Origin: Deltaproteobacteria bacterium
GTDB taxonomy: Bacteria; Desulfobacterota; Syntrophia; Syntrophales; UBA2210
Length of the DNA stretch: 19,276 nt
Reading direction: 5' to 3'
Assembly: GCA_016935875.1 (NCBI GenBank)
Contig: JAFGQD010000114.1
Location: forward strand, 1-19,276
Within the stretch, counting starts at the first letter, position 1. Each line of letters opens with the position of its first letter. The notes below the pieces were generated by a model. The model had not been told where the DNA came from. It saw only the letters and a program-made list of their open reading frames with translations, and did no database searches. Shown one piece after another: positions 1 to 5,958 of the stretch. Position numbers and translations under genes: made by a program.

Positions 1-471
1 AACGGAGCTGGAAAGGCCGCCTTCCCATGGAAGAAATGAGGCGTATACACACCCGCAGAGGAGACGGTAATCGACCTTTTTGACCCGTAGGGCAAGTTCC
101 CTTGCCAGAACTGCGGTCAGGACGATCCACCCCCAGCTTATCATCGAACAGATACAGCCGACAATACCGACGGTCGCATACACAGCCACCGGGGACTTGA
201 CTTTGGTTGCCAGCCAGTCAAGAAACTTGGAAATGGGCGGCGATATGGCAAGGGCATAGCCGGTCACCAGGATTAATACCATCTGCATGGCGAATGCCAG
301 CAGGCTCCAAAACCCTTTGTACCACGCCTGAACGATTCCGAACGGTTTTGCGTTAACAAAAACGAAAGCCAGGATCGCAGCCAGAAAGGTCAGGAGTATG
401 GCGAAAAGAAAGGAATCCGGAAGGAGTCTCCTGAATTTATCCGCAAAAAATCTACCTGTTGTAGCTAACAT
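1..471 (-). CDS. AtoE-type short-chain fatty acid transporter, N-terminal part (cut by window edge)
   Basis: A 157-codon open frame runs from an ATG at 471 down to the window edge without a stop, so the C-terminal two thirds are missing. The start is supported by a strong ribosome site (GAGGAGGG) about 5 nt upstream. The protein is very hydrophobic. As I recall the E. coli AtoE / TIGR00366 family, several stretches match: an N-terminal PDSFLFAILLTFLAAILAF helix, a GFWSLLAFAMQMVLILVTGYALA block, a WGW turn, an ARELALRV segment, and a DYRLLCGCVYASFLPWEGGLS block. The family takes up short-chain fatty acids such as butyrate or acetoacetate across the inner membrane. The exact substrate cannot be read from this part. 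It is transcribed away from rpsA, so it is probably a separate unit. Confidence 0.85.
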   Translation of the reverse strand, partial: MLATTGRFFADKFRRLLPDSFLFAILLTFLAAILAFVFVNAKPFGIVQAWYKGFWSLLAFAMQMVLILVTGYALAISPPISKFLDWLATKVKSPVAVYATVGIVGCICSMISWGWIVLTAVLARELALRVKKVDYRLLCGCVYASFLPWEGGLSSSV

Positions 472-1279
472 TTTTCCCTCCTCTGTGAATCAAAATGTAG
501 GTAAGAAGTTATTAGGCGACAAAAACATCGTGCCAAAGAAAAATAAATATCCATTATACATTGTACGCTTTTCCTATGCTTTTAATCCATCACCTCCTTT
601 GCCGTTTGATGATTTGATTTATGTCAGCACTCAATTTTTTATAATGAATCTTTTTTTTGAGATAGTTCAATCAGAAGTTATTCAAGAAACGCGAATGAAA
701 ATATGAGGCGTATTGAGGAAATTTCTAATTTCACCGTCTCTTTTCGAAAGAACAGAACAAATGACGACATAAATCTACTTCTAGATGATATGTTCTCATC
801 CGGCAGTTTGAAATTAAGTTTTCTTCAACTATAGAATTGATTATCAGTTAATAACTGAATTTTTGATTTCCGTTATTTATATAATGAATTGAGGTTGGAA
901 AGGTAGGCAATCTGGACGATCTCATCAGTCTTCCTGTCCTCCCTCAGGATTTTCTGCATTCATACATTAGGTCAGGGTTTTTCTATCCAGCCGCCAACCT
1001 TAAAATGACTTAGAGTTATCGCTTTTACTGCTTATAGATGGCTTTCCTAACACAGAATTTGGGACGCGTCAATGAAAACCCATTTCGTTGAGATGATTAT
1101 ATCAAACAGCTTGAAAAGACATATAAAAATGATTTTTGTGAGTAAAGACCAAAAAGGGGTTGATCGCACCAAACCTATGTCCGATTTGAGGGCATAACCA
1201 AGCTTGATATTTTACTTTCAGTATGTTAGATATGCAAGATTGGATGTATATCCAGAAAAATGTCAGGGGGTATTTATTA
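472..1279. other. AT-rich intergenic region between atoE-like gene and rpsA
   Basis: No convincing gene is visible in about 0.8 kb. It is much richer in A+T than the flanking genes. On the minus strand a TATAAT hexamer at 553-558 could serve the transporter gene, but no good -35 box lies at the right distance. On the plus strand a TATAAT at 880-885 and a small palindrome TCAGTT-AAT-AACTGA at 845-859 are visible. A GC-richer patch at about 893-1000 carries a 28-codon minus-strand frame (873-959). It could be a gene remnant, but I recognise nothing in it. Confidence 0.6.
1204..1232 (+). promoter_or_regulatory. Candidate sigma-70 promoter for rpsA
   Basis: TTGATA (1204-1209) and TAGATA (1227-1232) are separated by 17 nt. 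Transcription would start near 1239, giving a leader of about 40 nt before the preferred rpsA start at 1280. The boxes are imperfect, and the AT-rich background makes chance matches likely. Confidence 0.3.
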
Positions 1280-3013
1280 ATGGTTAACGAAGATAACTTA
1301 ATAACTGAACCGGAAAAGAAAGAAGTAAAAGATACGGATGAGGTGGGGCTGCAGAAAGAGGAAGAAGATATAAGTTTTGTGGAGCTCTACGAGCAGAATC
1401 TGCAGGACGTGGCCATCGGTAAGGTCGTAATGGGGAAAATCGTCCAGATAAATGATGATGCGGCGATGGTTGATGTTGGCTACAAGACAGAAGGGGTCCT
1501 GTATCTTAATGAGGTTACAGACAGTGATGGTAATATAACGATTTCTGTGGGTGATGAAATAGAAGTTCTCGTTGATCGGAGAAAGGATGCCGAATTAATA
1601 CTTTCGAAAGAAAAAGCCTCCAGGATGAAAATATGGGATGATGTTGTAAAGATAGCCGAGGAGAACGGCACGATAGAGGGTACGATTGTACAGAGAGTGA
1701 AGGGTGGTCTTTCGGTTGATATCGGATTGCCCGCTTTTCTTCCGGGTTCCCAGGTCAGTACGCACCCGGTAAAGGATCTTGACAGATATATCGGACAGAC
1801 AATGGATTTCCAGATTCTGAAATACGACAGAAAAAGAAACAACGTTGTCCTGTCCAGGAAATCCATACTGGAAGTAGAAAGGCAAGAGCAAAAGAAAAAG
1901 ACCCTTGAAACCTTGGAAGAAGGTAAAATAATAGAGGGTATTGTAAAGAACATCACTGATTATGGCATGTTTATAGATCTGGGAGGTATAGACGGACTAT
2001 TACACATAACCGATATGCTGTGGGGAAGGATACGACATCCATCGGAGACATTCTCCAGGGACGACAAGATTACCGTTAAGGTCCTCAGCTTTGACAGAGA
2101 AAAAGAAAGGGTGTCGTTGGGGCTTAAACAGCTTACGGAAAATCCATGGAATGTCATTGTCGAGAAATATCCCCTTGAGTCCATTATAGAGGGAAAAGTT
2201 GTAAGCATTATGGATTATGGTGCATTCGTTGAAATTGAACAGGGAGTCGAAGGGCTGGTGCATGTATCCGAGATGTTCTGGACCAAGAAGATACGGCATC
2301 CTTCCAAGATATTGTCTGTAGGTGATGTCGTGCGTGTAATGGTACTGGATGTAAATCCTGAAAACAAGAGAATTTCGCTTGGCCTCAAGCAGACAATGCC
2401 TAATCCGTGGATAGAGCTTAAAGAAAGATATCCCGAGGGGACCGTTATAAAGGGTGAGATAAAAAATATTACGGACTTCGGTATATTTGTGGGAATTGAA
2501 GATGATATCGACGGTTTGATACATGTATCTGATATTTCCTGGAGAAAGCGAATAAAGCACCCATCGGAATTCTATAAAAAGGGTCAGGAAATTGAAGCAG
2601 TGATTTTAGGGATTGATGTGGATGCGGAGAAATTTTCCCTCGGAATCAAACAACTTGAGGAGAATCCATGGGAACAACTTGCTTCCAGATATGCCCCAGG
2701 GTCTATGATTACCGGGAAGGTGACAAATATTACGGACTTTGGTGTCTTTGTTCAAATAGAAGAGGGCGTAGAGGGACTGGTACATATCTCCGAGATAAGC
2801 CACGAGAGAATTAAATCTGCCAAAGATATCTATTCTGTTGGTGATGTTGTGTCAGCAGTTGTAAAGAATGTTGATATTGTCAGCCAGAAAATAGGCCTGA
2901 GTATTAAGGATTCAGAGAAGGCTTCTGATGACACATCTAAGAAACAGTATATAAACAATAATGAGAAAGTCGTTTCCAATCTTGGTGACATGCTGGCAGG
3001 CATAAAGGTTTGA
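1280..3013 (+). CDS. rpsA: 30S ribosomal protein S1
   Basis: The protein binds mRNA and helps load it on the 30S subunit for translation initiation. From the chosen ATG it has 577 residues, close to the 557 of E. coli S1. Six S1/OB-fold repeats can be read at roughly 46-112, 131-195, 216-285, 302-372, 389-459 and 476-544. Repeats 3 to 6 carry the typical pattern 'G.V..I.DYG.FV.I..GVEGLVHVSE' and a closing 'ISLGLKQ' strand. The first two repeats are more divergent, as expected for the ribosome-binding repeats of the family. The frame is open from 1223, but the ATG at 1280 is preferred because AGGGGG lies 9 nt upstream and the extra 19 codons show no S1 character. An acidic N-terminal tail of about 30 residues precedes repeat 1. 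The genes sppA and ihfB-like follow; rpsA next to ihfB is also the E. coli arrangement. Confidence 0.95.
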   Translation: MVNEDNLITEPEKKEVKDTDEVGLQKEEEDISFVELYEQNLQDVAIGKVVMGKIVQINDDAAMVDVGYKTEGVLYLNEVTDSDGNITISVGDEIEVLVDRRKDAELILSKEKASRMKIWDDVVKIAEENGTIEGTIVQRVKGGLSVDIGLPAFLPGSQVSTHPVKDLDRYIGQTMDFQILKYDRKRNNVVLSRKSILEVERQEQKKKTLETLEEGKIIEGIVKNITDYGMFIDLGGIDGLLHITDMLWGRIRHPSETFSRDDKITVKVLSFDREKERVSLGLKQLTENPWNVIVEKYPLESIIEGKVVSIMDYGAFVEIEQGVEGLVHVSEMFWTKKIRHPSKILSVGDVVRVMVLDVNPENKRISLGLKQTMPNPWIELKERYPEGTVIKGEIKNITDFGIFVGIEDDIDGLIHVSDISWRKRIKHPSEFYKKGQEIEAVILGIDVDAEKFSLGIKQLEENPWEQLASRYAPGSMITGKVTNITDFGVFVQIEEGVEGLVHISEISHERIKSAKDIYSVGDVVSAVVKNVDIVSQKIGLSIKDSEKASDDTSKKQYINNNEKVVSNLGDMLAGIKV

Positions 3014-3026
3014 ACTGAACAGCGAG

Positions 3027-3058
3027 CGCTAACCCCGCTGCTTGCGGCGGGGTTAGCG
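3027..3058 (+). terminator. Strong GC-rich hairpin after rpsA (terminator or processing hairpin)
   Basis: CGCTAACCCCGC (3027-3038) pairs perfectly with GCGGGGTTAGCG (3047-3058), and the stem can extend inward by a U-G and a G-C pair to a CTTG tetraloop. It begins 13 nt after the rpsA stop. There is no T-run after it on the plus strand, so it is not a classical intrinsic terminator. It may instead protect the rpsA 3' end or give partial termination before sppA. Confidence 0.45.
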
Positions 3059-3096
3059 AGTGAATAAAAAATAATATTCTCCTTAACAGTCGGAGA

Positions 3097-3120
3097 TTCC
3101 CCTCAACTTGTTGTGGGGAG
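3097..3120 (+). other. Second hairpin in the rpsA-sppA gap
   Basis: TCCCC (3098-3102) pairs with GGGGA (3115-3119). After a T-T mismatch, CAA pairs with TTG around a CTTG loop, and a T-G wobble closes the base. It lies about 40 nt before the sppA start and has no following T-run. Its role is unknown; it could be a leader structure of sppA or part of an mRNA processing site. Confidence 0.35.
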
Positions 3121-3162
3121 CTTCAGTATCTGCAGAAAATCATCTCTTTTGAGAATGGATTA

Positions 3163-4062
3163 ATGAAAAAACATCCCGTGATCTCAGGTTTCCTGCTTCT
3201 AGCCATTATCGGTGTGTCCTTTTTCCTGATTCTTCGCTTCCTTGTTAGTTACGGAGAGAAGAATCAGGATTTTTCTTTTACAGACAAAGACAAAATCGGT
3301 GTTGTAACGATTGAGGGCGTTCTAAGCAATTCGAAGGACACCATCGAGCAGCTGGATACATATGAGAAAGACGACAATGTTAAGGCAATTGTACTGCGTA
3401 TTAATTCACCAGGCGGAGCAGTGGTTCCTTCTCAGGAAATATATGACAAAGTATTGCGCCTCAAAAAATCCAAAAAAGTAGTGGTCTCAATGGGATCGGT
3501 CGCGGCATCGGGAGGATATTATATTGCCTGTGCCGCTGACAGGATTATTGCCAATCCCGGCACAATAACCGGAAGCATAGGCGTAATAGCACAGTTTTCT
3601 CAAATAGAAGATTTGTTGGAAAAGATTGGACTGAAGGCCACCGTTGTCAAGACAGGCAGATATAAGGATGTAGGGTCTCCGGTGCGCGAAATGACGACCG
3701 CTGATAGGAGCCTTATTCAGGGCGTTATTGATGATATTCAGAAACAGTTCCTTGATGCAGTAGTATCAAATAGAAACATTTCCGAGGAAAATCTGGAAGG
3801 TATTGCCGATGCAAGGATATTTACCGGCCGGCAGGCGCTCAATGCAGGCCTTGTTGACGATCTCGGTAATATGGAATTCGCGATCGATGTAGCGACAGAT
3901 CTCGCAGGTATAGAGGGCAAGCCGGAAGTCGTGTATCCTGAGGAAAAGCGAAAGAGCCTGCTTCGGTATATCGCAAGTGAAACAATCTCTGCTGTTTTGG
4001 CAGAATTCAGACAAATCGGATCCGGCATCAGCTATTTATATAAACCGGCATGTGGGGTTTGA
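3163..4062 (+). CDS. sppA: Signal peptide peptidase SppA (short 36K type)
   Basis: This is a membrane-bound serine protease that degrades signal peptides left in the membrane after secretion. It has 299 residues, the short bacterial form with a single peptidase S49 domain, not the 67K E. coli form. A hydrophobic anchor occupies about residues 7-29. The nucleophile is Ser116 in the motif SVAASGGYY, and the general base is Lys168 in TGRYKD. The spacing of 52 residues equals that of the Ser147/Lys199 pair of B. subtilis SppA as I recall it. NSPGG at 81-85 is the conserved oxyanion-region motif. Upstream signals are weak: only GAGA lies about 8 nt before the ATG. The IHF/HU gene starts 1 nt after the stop codon, so the two are almost certainly cotranscribed. 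Confidence 0.93.
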   Translation: MKKHPVISGFLLLAIIGVSFFLILRFLVSYGEKNQDFSFTDKDKIGVVTIEGVLSNSKDTIEQLDTYEKDDNVKAIVLRINSPGGAVVPSQEIYDKVLRLKKSKKVVVSMGSVAASGGYYIACAADRIIANPGTITGSIGVIAQFSQIEDLLEKIGLKATVVKTGRYKDVGSPVREMTTADRSLIQGVIDDIQKQFLDAVVSNRNISEENLEGIADARIFTGRQALNAGLVDDLGNMEFAIDVATDLAGIEGKPEVVYPEEKRKSLLRYIASETISAVLAEFRQIGSGISYLYKPACGV

Positions 4063-4063
4063 T

Positions 4064-4363
4064 ATGACGAAGAAAGATCTGGTTGAAAAAATACGGACCA
4101 GGGGGACTGATTTTTCGAAAAAAGATATCAACTTTGCAGTGGATGCCATCTTTGAAGGTATGAGAAAAACGCTTTCGGAGGGGGAAAAGATAGAGATAAG
4201 GGATTTTGGGGTCTTTGGTGTTACCGCACGGAGGTCTCGTATGGGAAGAAATCCCAAGACAGGGGAAGAGGCGTATGTGCCCGCAAGATATGCCGTGTTC
4301 TTCAAAACAGGCAAAGAGTTGAAGGAGATGGTGAACAGAAGGCCGGACTCATATGAAATATAA
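4064..4363 (+). CDS. ihfB: IHF/HU family DNA-bending protein (IHF beta-like)
   Basis: A 99-residue nucleoid protein that would bind as a dimer in the DNA minor groove and bend the helix. The full family fold is present: an N-terminal helical half (MTKKDLVEKI...) and the IEIRDFGVFGV strand. The DNA-binding arm carries the signature GRNPKTGE, whose proline intercalates between bases, and the C-terminal FKTGKELKEMVN helix closes the fold. The start at 4064 is chosen because it matches the family N-terminus and follows a GTGGGG site. The frame is open for 29 more codons upstream, but that part lies inside sppA. IEIRDFGVF and the position downstream of rpsA favour IHF beta over HU, but alpha, beta and HU assignments are hard to make by eye. 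Its stop overlaps the start of the crotonase gene by 11 nt. Confidence 0.88.
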   Translation: MTKKDLVEKIRTRGTDFSKKDINFAVDAIFEGMRKTLSEGEKIEIRDFGVFGVTARRSRMGRNPKTGEEAYVPARYAVFFKTGKELKEMVNRRPDSYEI

Positions 4364-5120
4364 TACGATACTGGTCACTAGAGAAGAAGGCTATACTATT
4401 CTGACGCTGAATCGTCCGGGTGAAATGAATGCACTTTCCCGTGAGATGAGACGTGAGTTGATGGATTGTTTCAGCCAGTTTGAAAAAGACGACTCTGTCA
4501 GGGCTGTTATACTTACTGGGGGTGATACTATATTTTCGGCCGGCGTTGATCTGAAAGAAATATCAATCCTTGAAGAAGGCGAGTATGAAAATTATCTGAG
4601 GATTATGATCCAAAGCCTCCAGAAGATTTACACATGTAGAAAACCTGTGATAGCTGCAGTAAGCGGGATAGCCCTGGGGGGAGGATTCAACCTTGTCACG
4701 GTATGCGACATGATTATTGCATCTGAGACGGCAATATTTGGTCACCCGGAGCTGAAGTTCGGTCTGAATCCATTATTTGATCCGCTCAGGCGAATCGTCG
4801 GAACCGCCAAAGCAAAAGAAATCACCATGTTGGGCGAACCCATCGGAGCGAGGGAGGCATTCAGGATCGGCCTTGTGAACAAAGTGTCCCCGCCTGAAAC
4901 ATTTATGGGAGACGCAATGTCAGTTGCAGGTGAACTTTCCCGAAGACCTGCCAGGGCGATCGAAGCTGTAAAGAGGATATCAGATATTGTTCCGCGTCTT
5001 GATAAGGCCACAGCCCTGGAATACGAATTTGAGATATCCGCACTTCTTTCTTCGAGGGCAGAGATACGAAGACATGTGAAAAGATTTTTTGACAATTTGA
5101 AATCAAGAAAGAAAACGTAA
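4353..5120 (+). CDS. Crotonase-family protein (enoyl-CoA hydratase/isomerase-like), atypical active site
   Basis: At 255 residues it has the usual length for a crotonase fold enzyme, which binds acyl-CoA substrates. Visible family motifs are LNRPGEMNALS (19-29), the oxyanion segment FSAGVDLKE (61-69), the second oxyanion segment GIALGGGFN (105-113) and HPELKFGL (131-138). In classical enoyl-CoA hydratase two glutamates 20 residues apart activate water (Glu144 and Glu164 in the rat enzyme). Here the first is Asn113 and the second is retained as Glu133. The usual PGAGGTQR loop reads NPLFDPLRR. It may therefore be an isomerase, a hydrolase or a hydratase of another specificity; the reaction is not assignable from sequence. 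The start overlaps ihfB by 11 nt, which implies translational coupling. The stop lies 1 nt from the stop of the convergent sigma-like gene. Confidence 0.85.
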   Translation: MKYNTILVTREEGYTILTLNRPGEMNALSREMRRELMDCFSQFEKDDSVRAVILTGGDTIFSAGVDLKEISILEEGEYENYLRIMIQSLQKIYTCRKPVIAAVSGIALGGGFNLVTVCDMIIASETAIFGHPELKFGLNPLFDPLRRIVGTAKAKEITMLGEPIGAREAFRIGLVNKVSPPETFMGDAMSVAGELSRRPARAIEAVKRISDIVPRLDKATALEYEFEISALLSSRAEIRRHVKRFFDNLKSRKKT

Positions 5121-5121
5121 C

Positions 5122-5400
5122 TTACTCGTCGATATTTTGCGCTGTTGCAAAGTCGATCAATTGGTCCTTTCTTTTTTTGTGTTGCAGTTTCTTGAGAGCT
5201 TTTGCCTCTATCTGCCGTATCCTCTCTCTGGTAACGCCCATCATATCGCCAACTTCCTCAAGCGTAAAAGGGCCATAGTTACAGGCAACCCAGGTGCAAT
5301 TGCAAAAGGTATCATTTTTTAACCACCACTCACAGGTATTATCATCGCAGGGTTCTATGATGAAATCCTGTGTCTTCTTGCATACATAATAAGCTGACAT
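5122..5400 (-). CDS. Small Cys-rich sigma-70 region 4 (HTH) protein
   Basis: The 92-residue protein has two parts. Residues 44-75 match region 4.2 of housekeeping sigma-70 factors (TLEEVGDMMGVTRERIRQIE followed by AKALKKLQ). This is the helix-turn-helix that reads the -35 box and touches the RNA polymerase beta flap. Residues 1-42 carry six cysteines at 7, 18, 23, 33, 35 and 40 and several aromatics. That pattern suggests a zinc or iron-sulfur site, though no standard finger spacing is obvious. Regions 1 to 3 of a sigma factor are absent, so it cannot be a complete sigma factor. It could be a metal- or redox-responsive regulator acting at promoters or on polymerase. AAAGGGGA lies 5 nt before the ATG, which supports the start. 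I recall similar 'sigma factor-like HTH' proteins being annotated in deltaproteobacteria, but know of no defined function. Confidence 0.8.
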   Translation of the reverse strand: MSAYYVCKKTQDFIIEPCDDNTCEWWLKNDTFCNCTWVACNYGPFTLEEVGDMMGVTRERIRQIEAKALKKLQHKKRKDQLIDFATAQNIDE

Positions 5401-5446
5401 CTGTTTCCCCTTTAAAAGTAATAGAGGCTTCTTAAAAAGCTCCAGT

Positions 5447-5464
5447 ATCCCGACGTATCGGGAT
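5447..5464. repeat. Perfect palindrome upstream of the sigma-like gene
   Basis: ATCCCGA (5447-5453) and TCGGGAT (5458-5464) form a 7-bp inverted repeat around CGTA. On the minus strand a perfect TATAAT (5463-5468) abuts it, so the palindrome would sit on or just after a transcription start. This suits an operator, but no -35 box lies at the right distance. It could equally be an RNA hairpin in the leader. Confidence 0.35.
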
Positions 5465-5563
5465 TATAATGGGAAGTAATTTGTAACACAGCTGTATAGG
5501 GATCAAATATTAATCTGCATTTCGCTGTTAGGGTTGGGGAAGCCTTAACCGCCCTTCATTGCC

Positions 5564-5582
5564 GGGCGACGAGAATTCGCCC
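5564..5582. repeat. REP-like inverted repeat
   Basis: GGGCGA (5564-5569) and TCGCCC (5577-5582) flank a 7-nt loop. GC-rich palindromes of this GGGCGA/TCGCCC type are, from memory, often dispersed in intergenic DNA of deltaproteobacteria. Only one copy is seen in this window, so repetitiveness is not shown here. Confidence 0.35.
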
Positions 5583-5637
5583 CTGCCCATCTATCAAGTT
5601 ACCTGGAAGGCGAGAGTTTCGAAACCTTCATTTACGT

Positions 5638-5665
5638 ATATTAATTCCTGATGTTGGTTTGTCAA
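5638..5665 (-). promoter_or_regulatory. Candidate sigma-70 promoter for the Cys-rich sigma-like gene
   Basis: On the minus strand TTGACA (5660-5665) and TAATAT (5638-5643) are 16 nt apart. The -35 box is perfect and the -10 box matches the consensus at four of six positions. It would give a 5' leader of about 230 nt containing both palindromes at 5564-5582 and 5447-5464. Confidence 0.45.
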
Positions 5666-5817
5666 TAGTAGGCAACTCGCCGTTTGGTTAAAAAAATAAA
5701 ACTTCCGAATTCCGTCTTTCTACAAGGGTGTTGTATGTAAACTATCCGAGGCAGGATTGCAAGTGTCATTGTAACATCCCTGCATAAATTTCTTGACAGG
5801 GGAATGATCTTCTGATA

Positions 5818-5914
5818 GGAGGCGCAACAGTCCGCTTGGATCCATGTATTTTATCTATGGACTGGGACGGAAGAGAGCCAGAGCTAGAATAACAAGCGAT
5901 TTCAGGGCCTCCCG
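5818..5914 (+). promoter_or_regulatory. Structured panC leader, riboswitch-like attenuator
   Basis: Several nested pairings enclose the leader. GGAGGC (5818-5823) pairs with GCCTCC (5907-5912), and CGCTTG (5833-5838) with CAAGCG (5893-5898). Inside these lie two hairpins, TCCAT/ATGGA (5841-5845/5857-5861) and CTGG/CCAG (5862-5865/5878-5881). An alternative helix CAGTCC/GGACTG (5828-5833/5859-5864) competes with the inner ones. The 3' arm of the outermost helix is also the 5' arm of the terminator at 5907-5939, so the two cannot coexist. This is the layout of a transcriptional attenuator or riboswitch, and it sits directly before pantothenate genes. A 'pan' RNA motif of unknown ligand has been described before pantothenate genes, including in deltaproteobacteria. 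I cannot confirm membership by eye, and no known aptamer core was recognised. Confidence 0.55.
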
Positions 5915-5939
5915 TTTCAAAGCGGAGAGGCTTTTTTTT
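5907..5939 (+). terminator. Intrinsic terminator in the panC leader
   Basis: GCCTCCCG (5907-5914) pairs with CGG-A-GAGGC (5923-5931), giving eight base pairs with one bulged A. Eight T residues follow directly (5932-5939). It ends 19 nt before the panC ATG, too close to serve an upstream gene, and no upstream plus-strand gene exists here. It is therefore most simply a regulated attenuator of panC. Confidence 0.82.
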
Positions 5940-5958
5940 GTGAAGGAACTGACGCCGT

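Larger units (their letters stand above)
5401..5958. other. Divergent intergenic region between the sigma-like gene and panC
   Basis: 558 nt without a gene that I can support. Going rightward it holds a palindrome beside a TATAAT box (5447-5470), a second inverted repeat (5564-5582), a candidate minus-strand promoter (5638-5665) and the structured panC leader ending in an intrinsic terminator (5818-5939). The stretch at about 5670-5790 shows nothing I can interpret. Confidence 0.7.

Noticed and set aside
515..535. Sigma-54-like TGGCAC on the minus strand upstream of the AtoE-type gene
   Set aside because: The -24-like GG is present, but the -12 GC expected 10 nt further on is TT, so the element is incomplete.
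398..706. 102-codon plus-strand open frame
   Set aside because: It overlaps the AtoE-type gene antisense and then runs through AT-rich non-coding sequence. The inferred protein has low complexity with no recognisable domain, and no ribosome site supports it.
1480..2803. Several minus-strand open frames inside rpsA
   Set aside because: They mirror the repeated S1 coding sequence in other frames; rpsA is clear across the whole span.
5793..5821. TTGACA at 5793-5798 as promoter of panC
   Set aside because: The sequence 17 nt on is TAGGAG, a poor -10 box, and the resulting start near 5828 would cut off the 5' arm of the outer leader helix.
5859..5881. Resemblance of the panC leader to c-di-GMP-I, SAM or SRP RNA cores (GGGACGGAAGAGAGC)
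   Set aside because: Only short similarity. The conserved motifs and helix arrangement of those classes are not present in the flanks.
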